A DNA stretch of 64,000 bases from Limnanthes douglasii subsp. nivea (Eukaryota > Streptophyta > Magnoliopsida > Brassicales > Limnanthaceae): positions 121,762,453 through 121,826,452 of the forward strand of contig JAUPFV010000005.1 of the NCBI GenBank assembly GCA_036936605.1, read 5' to 3'. A program made the translations under genes and the position numbers. The notes under the pieces were generated by a model that was not told the origin of the DNA, made no database searches, and worked only from the letters and a program-made list of their open reading frames with translations. This document shows positions 11,399 through 22,587 of this stretch, piece after piece. The number at the start of each line of letters is the position of its first letter. Position 1 is the stretch's first letter.

Positions 11399-11871
11399 AT
11401 CACGATAAATATTGATTATTTTGAAAAGAAAATATCGTGTCTAAAAAAAGTTACTACGAGGGATCAAGGATAATATCATGTCTAAATAGAGTAGTTTAAC
11501 ACATTTTGTTCATTATCAAAATAAATGTTAGATTATTTTGAGGAAAGAATTAATGTTTAAAAACTGTGGTTGCGCAGGATTTAGAGAAATAGTATTTAAG
11601 TTTCTAGAGAAAAATTAGTTATAAATTAAAATATGTAAAAGTGTCGATCATACTCATTTATAAACGATCGCACTTCATTTATAAGTGAGGTGGCTACAAA
11701 TAACAAAATTAGTTAATGGTATAGATACTTCATCACATTTTTACTATACAAATTACATATATGATCTCTTATATTTACACTTTACACCATATCTCCCTCT
11801 CAACTACTAAATATATATTAAGAACGTTCTTGATAATTATTTTTATTCCTCAATTATTTATATTTTTATCA
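11399..11871 (-). mobile_element. 3' LTR of Tat element T2 (left border uncertain)
   Basis: The right end ...TTTTTATCA at 11871 is followed by GTAGCCCCCTAG, exactly as at the LTR end of element T1 (28737). Read on the minus strand this is a polypurine tract (CTAGGGGGCTAC) directly before the 3' LTR. The LTR may start at 11526 (TGTTAG) or include the preceding 117-bp imperfect duplication from about 11399. The partner LTR is absent, so the border cannot be fixed. Confidence 0.6.
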
Positions 11872-11886
11872 GTAGCCCCCTAGTCC
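11872..11886 (-). other. Polypurine tract of element T2
   Basis: The minus strand reads GGACTAGGGGGCTAC next to the LTR start TGATAA. The same tract occurs in T1 at 28738-28752. It is the primer site for plus-strand DNA synthesis in LTR elements. Confidence 0.65.
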
Positions 11887-12325
11887 TTTCGAAAAATCTT
11901 GAGGAAGGACTAAAAATTACTGTTCATAGGTCCATATTTATCTTCATCTTATAAAAACGGTCTAAAATCCTCCTCGGAATCAGTCTAACATATTGTTCGT
12001 AGATTGTGAACCACGCCCTATATATTGTCTCTCCTCGGAAAATCACGTACCCTTTCAAGTCGTACGTCATTCCTTCTTAAAAAACCCATTCCTAATTGAT
12101 ACGTCGTCGTAATTCTCAAGGAGCATAATAGTAAACTTCATAGAATGAAGTAGAAGGTAACATAAGCTTCCTGGCATATGTATCATTTCATTCTGACACA
12201 CTACACGTGTCAACCTACTTCAAACTAGGCTCCCATTATCTGTCCATTCAAATCATGTCCAATAGACGCTTGTCAACCTTTCAACTGCTCTTTTAAAAGC
12301 CCAGGCTCGTTTTCATAACTTTCCG

Positions 12326-12336
12326 TATAAATATAG
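12326..12336 (+). promoter_or_regulatory. Possible TATA box of the T2 antisense ORF
   Basis: TATAAATATAG lies about 60 bp before the first candidate ATG (12396) of the antisense ORF, on its coding strand. The position is sensible for a promoter, but there is no expression evidence. Confidence 0.35.
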
Positions 12337-12395
12337 CCTCAATACTCACTTTACCTATCACCATCAAATTCTAGAGATATAGAGAGAAAGTGTCA

Positions 12396-15310
12396 TGAGT
12401 TATGTGCTTATCCATCGTCGCCGCCTATTCAACCCTTGTAGATCGTATCTGATCTCCTTCTAATCCATGCTTGTTATGTTTATGTTCAGTTTAGCTAATT
12501 CTTGAGATTGCCTTACCATCGCGAAAAGAACTGGTGAAAGAGAAGTTGACGGTATTATCGACGATAAACCCAAAAAAATCACTCAAACATTTACCTACGG
12601 TCCCTGTCCTCCTGCGAGAAAGCCATCACCTTTTGTTGTTCTCGAAGGTTCCTCAGACAACCCTTCTGATCTAACCCCCAAAGCTTGTTCACAAAAACCA
12701 TCTCGAACCAATCAAAACCAATCGCCTCGAACAAATAAAGTAGTAATTCTCCAAAAAACAAAGAAGTTCGTTCTAAAAAAAGCCGATCTCCTCGAACAAG
12801 CAGAGAAGTACCTCCTTGAAAAACACGATTCATTGCCATGGGATATTCTAAAGAGCTTAATACTTCACCAAACCCCACCACTAAAGCTACTACACAACCT
12901 CCTCTCTCGAAGGGAACGTCTGTGGTAAACAAAAATTCACGAGGGATCCCTTCGGAAAATACCCAAGAAGCAGCTTCGAACACACCAGACAAAATGTGCC
13001 TACAGCATCGAGTCATCATCCCATAATCATGAACAACGCATTACTACTTCTGCCTCTCGCCAACTTTGAGATGAGATATCCGATAAGGTTGCTGAATCAC
13101 AATCCATGATACAAACTGACTCAGATTTACAAAACCTGGGCAATACTCCTCCTTCTGGTTTCAAGGGCGATACTGCAAAGAAAAAAGATCCAAAGAGGGA
13201 TAAAAACAAAACCAAAGAGATTGTTACTCTTCCCGATGACATAACTGCCAATCTGAGTGTCAACCTCAAAGATCTATTCCCCGAATATCTTATTGCACTT
13301 AACAATGTACAATATAAATATTTTAATCAATCTGAGGCTGAGATTCTCAAGAGGCAATGGGGGATTCCTGAAAACGTAATCATTTGATTACCCTCGGAGG
13401 GAGAGACCCCAGTTGTGGAAGACAACTTCGAAATAATCACTCTTTACCCGGTCCAATCAAGTCCCAACCTATGGTTTACCGTGCGGCCCAACATTATGGC
13501 GTCAAGACTTGCCAAAATGCCTTTACCCGTAGAGTAAACTATTTCCCAAGCTAGATTTTCCAAGAATCGTATTCTTCTTTTCTATTATTTAAACCTCGAG
13601 AATTTATCAAAGATCATCGATGATTTCCTCGAGGCAGACAAAATTTGGAAGCATAAATTCTTCCTTATTTCTGGTTGTTGGGAAAACGATAAGCAAATCT
13701 CAACGAATAATCCCTCAAGACTGCCTCTCAAGTGGAATAGCACAAGTAAGTTATATGATTCTCTAATTTAATTTCACCTCAATTCATACTAACTTTTGTT
13801 GTATTGTGTAGAAATTTCGAGGTGATACAAGATTCACAGGACTGTTACCGAGGAGACATTTTCCAAGCTGAGTGAATAGATAAAACGAATGTAGTCTAAT
13901 AAATTACACAAGAAATTCACTCCTCTGAACTTTATATAGAGTCATCTATGGAAGCTCTCTCCAGATTTTATTGTGTTTGCAGATAAGTTGATGGAACCTC
14001 ATGGCGCAGGAGATATTGTGAAAAGATTGGTTGCTCCTGATGCACGTATCGTGCTTCCTGCTCGGAATAAAGCCCCGAGCTACAAACCGAAGAGAAATTC
14101 AAAGAAAATATCTCAAGTTGTTCATATAAAGAGAAAAATAAAGGGAGCCCACAGAAAAAATAAAATAGAAAACTACAGAATTTATCATTCCTGAAACCGA
14201 GCAGCCTGAGTCTGAGGCATCCAAAAAGAGAAAGAAGGTAGCTACCTCGAAGAAAAATAAAAGTTCATCTAAAACTCCTCATATATTTGTGGCAGCGGAC
14301 ATAGTTGATGTGCCCTCCCCAAATCCGACACCGGATGCCGAGTAAGGAGAAAAAGAGAACAAAGACCAAGACTTCTATATGGAGTCCTAGCTTGAAGAAA
14401 TTTAAAATTACGTTATTGAAATGGGCAATGAAAGTGTCGAAGTTGCCTAGAGAATGAGTTAACATTGGCTGAAAATCAACCTGAATTACCTTAAAATTAT
14501 GGTCCACCCTGTCCTCGGGGCATTCCTTCGGATGCATCTGCCTTGTACAATTTGTTTCCACCACACCCTCTAGGTGAACCATCCGAGGAAATTATGAACC
14601 TAATCTCTCCTTTTCTCAAACCTTGAAGGTGATGCCAAACGGGTATGTAAAAAAGCTATATCTACTTGAAACCAATTGGTGCAATTCGCAAAAGATGTGG
14701 TATGATGGAAAAAAGAATCTACCCACAACAAAAATTGGGCTGATATCTGTATTAGAAACCTTATCGAGCAATTCCAAGCATTTTAAGTGGACATGTCAGA
14801 ATTTTATAGTAAGGATATTCAGATAAAAAATCGCTTGGCCTCGAATCATAAAAAAAATTAGAGGAACTCAGTTTGAAGCATAAAGCAGAGTTAGAGGAAG
14901 AGTATGCCAAACATATAACACTAAAGAAATTATATGAAAATACTGAAGAAAGGAGAAAGAAAGTCTTTCAAGACTTAGAATCGTACAAGGCTGAATCCGA
15001 GAAAGAAAAAGTTGTTGTGGGTACTAGTACAAGTGATTGTCTTAGTACTATGAAAACTTGTGAAGATGAAGTAAAATTTTTAATGGTCCCTGATTTCCAC
15101 CAAAGATTTCTGAGGGCAAACATTACAGACTATTGTCACTTGATACCAGTAAATCGACGCCCTATAAAATCCTTTGTCATTATCACAAGTGATACAAAAG
15201 AATTTGAATCCAAAGACAATAATGACAGCGAATCTGGCTTATTAGATAATGAAGGCAGTTCCTCGGAAGACAGCTCAGATGGTGCCCCGAGTGATACTCA
15301 AGGCAAATAA
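12396..15310 (+). pseudogene. T2 antisense extra ORF (gypsy-type 'transposase-like' domain, coiled coil, acidic tail)
   Basis: This ORF lies on the strand opposite to gag-pol, between the 3' LTR and the end of pol. Segments in order: QTFTYGPCPP (about 12580); a basic stretch with EIVTLPDDI and the WGIPENV motif (13106-13380); a domain with LWFT, IMAS, FYYL and the IWKHKFFLISGCW segment (13460-13690); a 66-bp intron (13746-13811); VKRLVAPDARIVLPARNK (14015-14075) followed by Lys-rich sequence; a long heptad-like Glu/Lys region (14860-15010); then the conserved NITDYCHLIPVNRRP (15118-15162) and a Ser/Asp/Glu tail ending at 15310. Frameshifts and stops break it. T1, T3 and T4 carry homologues. 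The central domain resembles the plant putative gypsy-type transposon family (PF04195). Its function is unknown; such extra ORFs are known from Tat-lineage elements. Confidence 0.75.
13746..13811 (+). other. Conserved spliceosomal-type intron in the T2 antisense ORF
   Basis: Donor GTAAGT, acceptor TTGTGTAG, 66 bp, AT-rich, phase 1. It sits after a KWNST-coding exon end, at the same point as introns in T1 (30573-30665), T3 (54238-54311) and T4 (57811-57877). Confidence 0.7.
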
Positions 15311-15533
15311 GAGATTTTGTATTCATAACTTGTGTTGTTTTGTTTTTTGTTAATGAACACCATATGTTGTCATCATAAATTTTGTAAGCATTCATCTTGT
15401 TATCTTTTTTTTTTTACTTGTAAGTGATAATCTATGGTTGGAAGTGCTAATCACATAACACTTTTGTTTGAAAAACTATGCTAAGGGTTATTCCCATTTT
15501 TCAACTTATTTTTAAGAATTATTCTATCATCCA

Positions 15534-15833
15534 TATTGGTACCTCGTACTATGCTTTGATAAACGTTAAAAATTTACATTATATCACCATTCATATTGGC
15601 ACTTCGCAAAATTCTTTAGTAGACGTTAGCACTTCGAATTATACTGCCACTCAAATTGGCACTTCGAAAAATGCTATAATAGACGTTATCACTTCAAATT
15701 ATACTAGCACTCACATTGGCACCTCAAATAATGCTTTAATAGACGTTAACACTTCGAATTATACTGTCACTCACATTGGCACTTTAAAAAATGTTTTAAT
15801 AGACGTTAGCACTTCAAATTATACTTTTGCAAA
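15534..15833. repeat. Tandem array, five 60-bp units, at the T2 pol/antisense-ORF junction
   Basis: Units start at 15534, 15594, 15654, 15714 and 15774. Each unit holds two related ~30-bp halves built around GCACTTCGAA, so the 60-mer is itself a dimer. The array is open in one frame only because 60 is a multiple of three; I do not call it coding. Comparable arrays occupy the same place in T1 and T3. Confidence 0.85.
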
Positions 15834-16145
15834 TTACTTCAAGGGTGATCAGCCCTTCAGTAATTTACAAAATAATACTTCTACTATCTTCCAATAACCT
15901 TTTAATTTCATAATTCAAATGAATTCTCACGCAAACGAATAAATTTATTTTACTCAATATAAAATGCTATACTTACAAAAAAATAATGACCAATAAATAA
16001 ATTTTTATGTATACCCCTAGCTATATGGACACCTCATTAAAACCTTCATGAACCACAAATAAAGGAAATAGTATGAAACCATTCAAGCTATACAAGTAAG
16101 AAAATAACATCATCATAAATGTGCAAAAAACTACTCACTATTATT
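15834..16145. other. T2 spacer between the tandem array and the end of pol
   Basis: AT-rich element sequence. It contains ACACCTCATTAAAACCTTCATG (16027-16048), closely similar to 33300-33322 in T1 just past the integrase end, which confirms that T1 and T2 are related here. Confidence 0.5.
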
Positions 16146-17142
16146 AAACTGTGGCCCATTATTTGTAGTAATTCTTCGAGGAACTCCAAATTTACAACAA
16201 ATATTAGACACAGTGAATCTTATTACGTCTTTAGATCTTGCTCCTGATAATGGTTCGACTTTGGCCCATTTTGAAAAATAATCCACTACAACTATAATCT
16301 ACCGAAGTCATATGCAGCGGTCCCACTTAATCCGATCCTCATCTATCAAAATGAATTGCTTTGGAAATTGAGATTAGAGGTACAACTGGTATATGAATGC
16401 AATTTGAAAATCTCTAACAAGTATCGCAACTTTGAACTAAGTTTTTAGCATCACTCATTATTGAAGGCCAATAATATCCTTCCAACAAAACTCTTCTCGT
16501 TAAAGCCTTAAATCAACAATGAGTTGAACCCTTCCCATCATGTAGTTTGGACAAAATTACTTGAGATTCATTTTTTCCTAAACATCTTAACAACGGTCGA
16601 CTTAAATATTTCTTATACAATATCCCATCTAATATTGTATACCCATACACTATAATCTCAGTTTTTGAGCTAACTTGTGTCAATGGGAAATGTACCTTTG
16701 AGTAAAAATTCTATTAGATCAGATCGCCAGTCTCCTCGATCTTCCTTATTAACTAAAAACACTTCATCGAAATATTTACATTGTTCACACTTCAACAACA
16801 TGGATGGACTTTGTTGTAGTAAAATCCAAGGATACTCTTCAGAATAAGCAATAGTTGCTATAGAATCTGCAATAATATTTTCCCCTCGGTTAATGTGCTC
16901 AACTATCATTTCATCAAACAAAAGAGCCAACTCTCATAACTCACGCAAAACTTGACAAGCTGTTCTTTCTTGGCATCAGATAGTCCAAACATGTGATTTG
17001 TTACTAGATGTGAATCCGTTTGCAATCGAACCCTATTTGCTCTACAAATAATTGCAAGCTTTAACCCAGCTAAAGCTGCTTCATACTCTCCTTTGTTATT
17101 TGATGCACTGAATCAAAACCGTATGGCCTGGTATATGGCTTA
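16146..17142 (-). pseudogene. T2 pol remnant: RNase H and integrase
   Basis: The minus-strand reading from 17140 down gives the element RNase H (SNNKGEYEAALAGLKLA, then LQTDSHLVTN), followed by an HINRGENIIADSIATIAY segment at 16800-16900 and, after decay, the integrase (VVVDYFSKWAKVEPLSG near 16280, then TNNGPQFNN near 16160). The integrase second Asp is Asn (NNGPQF instead of DNGPQF). The copy stops abruptly at 17142 where the LTR of element T5 begins, so reverse transcriptase, protease and gag are missing. Frameshifts and stops are frequent. It matches pol of T1 in order and strand. Confidence 0.75.
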
Positions 17143-17915
17143 TGATGGGGATGCACTCATCAAGCTGATATATCAAGAAAAGTATGAGCATATGGAAATA
17201 ATATCAAGACATAAGCAAAACCGAACAGAAGGGTTTCTTATATAATAACGAAGTTACCCATAAACAAAAAACCTACGCAACACTTAGTAGCAATAAACCG
17301 AGTCCAAACCAAGGGGTATCTACTTCGTAACAAGAAAGCCCGCAAACCACCTGTAAAATTCATCACAGACGATCGGACTGAGGCTCAAACAAGGGACGTC
17401 GAGGTCAACTTACGAAAAGAAACCGAGCAGAAGTCGTATGAGAAGGTCAATAGAAGTAGGTCGAGGATTGACCAACTGATATGGAAACCGTGCAAATATC
17501 ATGTGTTGGTAGCTATTCAATCAAGATCTTACCGAGTAGAAGATCCACCAAACATAGCCCACATACTAAAATCAAAGGGCCAGGCGAGGACCATCAGGTA
17601 AACAACGCGCATCTACCGATGTTTATAGAGACTAAGTCACCAACAACAACTAAAGGTCATAAAAGAAGTCAACTCTCATTAAAAAGAACCGTTACAACAC
17701 GCGCAATGCACCATGACCGAGGTAATGACCATGATTACAAGTCAACTACCATAAAGTCAGGTTCATGATGATATTTAGTGGAATTATGTAATTTATGAGA
17801 TGGTGAAACCACTATATATAGAGTATAAATAGGTCTACGATTATGTAAAAATCATTTTTTCTTCCCCGATTAATAAAATTACTTTGCATAATATCTTTTA
17901 TATTTTCTCTTAACA
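17143..17915 (+). mobile_element. 5' LTR of Tat-like element T5
   Basis: The left border TGATGGGG is placed where homology of T2 RNase H to T1 and T3 ends. The right border is CTTAACA, followed two bases later by a gypsy primer site (17918-17937). TATATATAGAG and GTATAAATAGG near 17812-17833 give a promoter. No 3' LTR is present in the window, so the left border is inferred from the break in T2. Confidence 0.65.
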
Positions 17916-17917
17916 AA

Positions 17918-17937
17918 TTTGGCGCTGTCTGTGGGAA
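17918..17937 (+). other. Primer binding site of element T5
   Basis: TTTGGCGCTGTCTGTGGGAA follows the LTR end. It is one base from the common plant Ty3/gypsy form TTTGGCGCCGTCTGTGGGAA and starts minus-strand DNA synthesis from a tRNA 3' end. Confidence 0.75.
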
Positions 17938-18117
17938 AACCTAAAAAAACACATCAGTGAGATTTTTGAACCATGGTAGTAACACGATTTGGGATTGAAA
18001 GGGGAGTTCTGGAGTGAAGTGAGGTGACAGTTATTCGGAGGATTGTTGTGATTTAGGTGGACGAGAGAAATCAAGGGCCTTCTCTTGTTGCCACTAGTGG
18101 GTGAAAACAACGTTGAA

Positions 18118-19315
18118 ATGGGAGCCCAATGTGGTCAGCAGCTAGCTACAACCGCACAAAAGATCGCACTGCTCACGCCAAAATATATTGTAAGCCCTGT
18201 CACATCTGAGTTAGTAGTCATTGGAAACTTCGTGGCCATGCCCACAATCTAACAGTTGGAGCAGTAGTTACAATATATGCAGCAGAAACAACAGAGGGTC
18301 ACTCACGATCAAGAGGCCAAAAAGCAAGCAGCGAGAGCAACCCTGGCAGAGCTAAACAATTCCCTCATTCATTAACAGCTAAGGTGTGCGGGAACACTCG
18401 TGCGTGCACCGTTCGGGAATCAACGTCAGCTAATCACACCGAGGGGATCGATCTTCTAAACGTGAAGATGAAAAAGAAGGAAAAGGAGAAAGTAGTAGCA
18501 AAAAATGATCTTAAGAGCATGAACCACGGTGAGACGTGTAACCAACCACCCCAAAGAGGGCTCACGAGAATGAGAACCTGTAATATGATCAAGTCCTCCC
18601 AAAAATATCTGCTTACCATCCTTAAGGAGTCTCTATTCATGGAAAAATGCTCGAACCTTAACTCTCTAAAACGTTCGACCCGTTCAAAATGAAAGTGTAC
18701 GATGACATATGGGATCCAGAAAGACACTTGGAGCAATTCTGGAATATGATGATGCGGTTTAACACGGATGATGCCATGCTTTGTAGAGCCATATCATGGC
18801 TCTTAAAGGTAACACCATAGACTGTTTTAGCTGTTTACCTAAATGATTTATTTATGATTTCGCGGGTTTATGGGGGGTGCCTTTAGAGAATGATTTATTG
18901 GTAACAAAAAGCTCCGCGCGCGAAATTGACTCTATTATGGACTACCAAAGGAAAGGCGAGTCACTAAAATATTATGTCAAACATTTTGTTTATGCCATGA
19001 ATGCCTTTCCAGATTTGGAGGAAAATATGACGGTCGCCTCCCTCAAGAGAGGTCTCGACCAAATGGGGTAACTGTACGCAGATCTGGTCCAATTTCCATT
19101 AACAACAATGGGTAATCTTTTAGCTTGAGTAGACCAGTTTATCCATGTTGACAATTCTACCAAGGGGGACTCGCAATGAGGATTCCCGTCTAACACAAAC
19201 CGGGGATCATATGATATGAGAAGAATAGAAGAAAGGCCTAGCCGTGAGGCTGCACGAGGTACCAGCAGTCGTCGACCAATGCATTACAAAAACCTAATGA
19301 TCCACCCGCATACCA
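18118..19315 (+). pseudogene. T5 gag (Retrotrans_gag), decayed and truncated
   Basis: From ATG 18118 a Gln/Ala-rich coiled-coil-like N-terminus is followed by YDDIWDPERHLEQFW (18700-18744), DAMLCRAI, LENDLL, KGESLKYYVKHF (18952-18990) and MTVASLKRGLDQ (19027-19062). These are the landmarks of Tat-type gag capsid. Several stops and two frameshifts break it. Sequence up to about 19315 (RRIEERPS, then a SSRRPMHY segment) is the usual region after capsid. Nothing of pol follows: the element is truncated. It differs clearly from gag of T1-T4, so it is another Tat lineage. Confidence 0.75.
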
Positions 19316-19462
19316 AATCCATTATTTGATAGATTTCGAAGACAATTTATAACACTTAAGATTATTTTTTATTCGGGTACCTATGTAGGCTCTCACTCTG
19401 GTCGTCAATGATTGTATCAGATATTTTTGGAAGGTATTTTTGTAATAAAAAAAACAAATTAA

Positions 19463-19711
19463 TGTTGGATAATATTTGATGAGATAGTTGAGCATCTTCG
19501 AAATTAATTATAGAGAGAGAAGGTTTGATAAGAGTAATTGTAAGAGTAAATGTTGTAATAATATCCTAGAGCCTAAAACAAGGCTTTATATATATGCTTA
19601 TGATCTTATTGAGCTTTATATGGTCCATGAGCCCATTTGGATATTTTGGGTCATATAATCCAATCCCATCATTATGTTAATTATCCATAATATTACATAT
19701 TTATTACATCA
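19463..19711. mobile_element. LTR-like segment (possible solo LTR)
   Basis: It starts TGTTGGATAAT, ends TTACATCA, has a TATATATATG box near 19591 and a 'gggtcatat' tract like that of the solo LTR in LINE-A. The flanking five bases differ (ATTAA and GCACT), so no target duplication supports it. Confidence 0.35.
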
Positions 19712-20012
19712 GCACTAAAATGTAAATTCTAGTTTAGTAACTAATATGGCGGTCGCTTCCCTCATATACCCTTCACAGAATTCGGTCCTTATCAAGGGTA
19801 TATGAGATTTTACATAGAACATATCATATTTTATATAAGACATATCAGATTTTATAAGATTTCGTGAATATGCTACTATATTTAAATAATTTATTCCGGA
19901 AAAACAAGAACGATTTGGAAAAATAAATGTTATTTCTTGAGTAGACATATTCGAAGAAAATCTCTATCTGATTTTTTATACACATTAATTTTTTAAAACA
20001 AATTGACTACAA

Positions 20013-20340
20013 CAATGGTATGACAAATTTTTTCATTGAGGAACAAGCGTGACATGACATGTATTTTTTATCGATGAATAAGTGTGGCATGACAGATTTT
20101 CTCAAGTACAACGTGGCAAAACAAATTACTTTAGTGACACAACATATTTTTTAGTTCATGAACAACTTGGCAAGATAGACTTTCTCATTGATGACACAAG
20201 TGTGATAGTATTTTTTTTATCAATGAATAAGTGTTGTATAACAAATTTTCTCAATCGATGTACAACGAGACACGACAAAGTTTCTTTGTTCATGAATAAA
20301 ACATGGCAGGACCGATTTCGTCGGTTCGTTAATAAAACGT
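20013..20340. repeat. Degenerate ~33-bp minisatellite, about ten units
   Basis: Units with the pattern TGGCA-GACAGATTTTCTCA followed by TGATGAACAAG-like sequence repeat from about 20013 to 20340, with lengths of roughly 27-36 bp and substantial divergence. No coding role is supported. Confidence 0.55.
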
Positions 20341-20652
20341 AGTAGAGCCTATTTTCTGAATGTACAAGTTTTGGAATAAATATTAGTTAGTTCCTTGTAG
20401 TTTATTTCAGAGTATTATATAGTGTATTGTCTTCAGGACTAATAACTTCTAAATTTTAAACAATATCCTCCATTCTATGGGTTATGAGTTAGTCTAGAAT
20501 ACTAATTTTACCAAAATTCATCCAAAAAACAACTTTTGTATGTTTAGATATCCAAAATGTAAAATATAATGTTAAACAAAACAGATAGGTGTGAAACGAC
20601 AGTGTTGTTCGATTCAACAAACAATTTGAACATATTTATATTCATGCTTACT

Positions 20653-20683
20653 CTTTCTTTTTATTTTTATTTTTATTTTTATT
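20653..20683. repeat. Simple repeat (TTTTTA)n
   Basis: T-rich hexamer run inside AT-rich non-coding DNA (about 20341-20829) that otherwise shows nothing recognisable. Confidence 0.6.
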
Positions 20684-20829
20684 TAGTATTTTAGATCAAT
20701 TTTATTTTATTGGATTTACAAAATAATTTAAAATTTGAATAAATCAAAAAATTTGATCAAAGTTATTTTAGAATATAAAAGAACCAAAAACAAAATATCG
20801 GTCTATAATCAATTTTTGTTTTATTGGAT

Positions 20830-22345
20830 TTCCAGCTCTTTCGGGTCTCCACCTCAACCCGAGCAAAAGTTAAATCTTCTTCTGAGGTACCTCCCTTGTC
20901 ACAAAGAATGTCATCCTGCACATCTTCGATTTCAGTGAAGGCGCCCTCCCTGTTCGATATCTGGGGTCCCTCTTATCATCTCTAGACTTACATACAACGA
21001 ATGCCAACCTGTCTTCGCAATAATCACAAACCGCATCAACTCCCGTACTACAAAACACCTCTCGTACGTTGGCCGTCTCCAGCTCATCAAGTCTATCCTT
21101 TTTGCTAGATAGGTATACTGGTCTTCCATCTTCATCCTCCCGGTCAGAGTCTTAAATGAACTCTCACAACTTGCTAAGAAGATTCCTTTGGTCGGGTTCA
21201 AAAATGAAGATCTCGGGGGCTAAGGTTTCCTGGGATAAGATAACCTTCCCCACAGATGAAGGCGGCCTTGGGATCTCAAAACCTAATTTGGAATCAGGAG
21301 GTCGTCCTAAAGCTTATATGGTCCATATTAACAAAAAACAAAAGCTCCATATGCAATAGCCAAAAAAATAAAAAATAAACTACCCCCCCCCCAACCAACT
21401 TCAATTGGGGTTGGAGAAAATCCTTATGCTCAAAAACCAGGTTGCAGACCTATATAAAGTTAACGTGGATAACGACAACAACACCTTCATCTGGTATGAC
21501 CTTTGGCTGTTTCTCTCCTCCCTCATCAAGTGTTTTGGCCCTAGTATAGCTAATTTGACACGCTTGCACAATATCTCCCGAGTCTCGGATCTCAATCTCA
21601 ACAGAATCTGGTGTTGGCCCTCTCATGCTAGGGCTCAAAACAGGCACATGCTTTCACATTTAACCGAGATTAAAGATGCGCTCAGATCTCATCCCCTGCC
21701 AATGACGCATACGACACTTTCTTATGGATCTCTAACAAGTCTAAACCTTAGTTCACCATCAGTAGTACCTACGCCGCCCTTCGCCCATCTAGAGAAAAAG
21801 TTCATTGGGGCTTTCTCATTTGGAATAAAACTCGTTCATCTTTTGGCTAGCTATCCATAACAAATTTTTCACGCACGATAAACTCATCAGATCGGGCCTT
21901 GACACCCCCCCCCCCCAACTGTGTCCTTTGTTCGACTCATCTTGAATCGCTAGAACACCTCACCATCCTATGCCACTACACCTCTTTTATTTGTGAAATT
22001 ATTTGTAGTAAGCTTCTAATCCCCACCAACCCCACATCCTGTGACTGTTGGCTTGGTGTTGCCTACAGTTGGTCGAATTCTCCAAATGGATCTACCTTCC
22101 TCTGGCGTACTGCCTTCTCCTCCACCATCTACCATATCTGGAAAGAAAAAAATGCTCGCATATTCAACAACAACTTTGCATTAAACTTTACGGTCGCTCA
22201 TCACATTCTCTCGGACCTCTATTTCTGTTTCTATGGAACGAAGACTATCTTTCTCTTGTAATTGATTTACCTTATTACTTTTAATTCGTTTAAAGCAACC
22301 TTTTCTAGGTTTTAGTCACAATGTATCGTGGTCAGAGTGTCATCG
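20830..22345 (+). mobile_element. LINE-D, 5'-truncated plant LINE without RNase H
   Basis: Frames in succession reproduce the C-terminal half of a plant non-LTR reverse transcriptase. A SGLHLNP-like start (about 20835) is followed by a PVRYLG segment and a TNRIN segment (20940-21040), HLSYVGRLQLIKSILFA (21060-21110), LLRRFLWSGS (21171-21200), KVSWDKITFPTDEGGLGI (21216-21270), and the zinc-binding region CVLCSTHLESLEHLTILC (21910-21965). WKEKNARIFNN (22140) is near the end. Many frameshifts and a short C-run at 21904-21916 break it. The tail ends 'cggactcttttttaa' and runs into (TA)n and (TTA)n repeats at 22359-22442, typical LINE 3' ends. The family differs from LINE-A/B/C. Confidence 0.75.
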
Positions 22346-22351
22346 GACTCT

Positions 22352-22358
<7 letters not shown>

Positions 22359-22384
<26 letters not shown>
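22359..22384. repeat. (TA)n microsatellite
   Basis: About 13 TA units at the 3' end of LINE-D. Confidence 0.9.
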
Positions 22385-22417
22385 GTTTTTTTATATAAAA
22401 AAATTAAATAAATCAAT

Positions 22418-22442
22418 TTATTATTATTATTATTATTATTAT
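22418..22442. repeat. (TTA)n microsatellite
   Basis: About eight TTA units between LINE-D and PPR gene 2. Confidence 0.9.
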
Positions 22443-22587
22443 ATATTCTATTATTCACTTAACACCTCGATTGTAATATTTAATCTCTTTAGTACGGCCA
22501 CGACCCTACGAAGAAAATGAAGTGATATTCTATATGTAACCCACGGTTAAGCTTAATAATTTCAATACCAAAAAACGGTAACCCCTC

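Noticed and set aside
12591..13305. Minus-strand frames of 142 and 92 codons
   Set aside because: Antisense shadows of the T2 extra ORF, whose plus-strand reading aligns with T4.
15478..15897. 139-codon + frame with 20-residue repeats (IGTS...DV)
   Set aside because: It is a by-product of the 60-bp tandem array; 60 is divisible by three, so one frame stays open. The homologous T1 array has a 35-bp period and is not open.
19463..19711. Definite solo LTR
   Set aside because: Termini and TATA box fit, but the flanking five bases do not match; kept only as a low-confidence segment.
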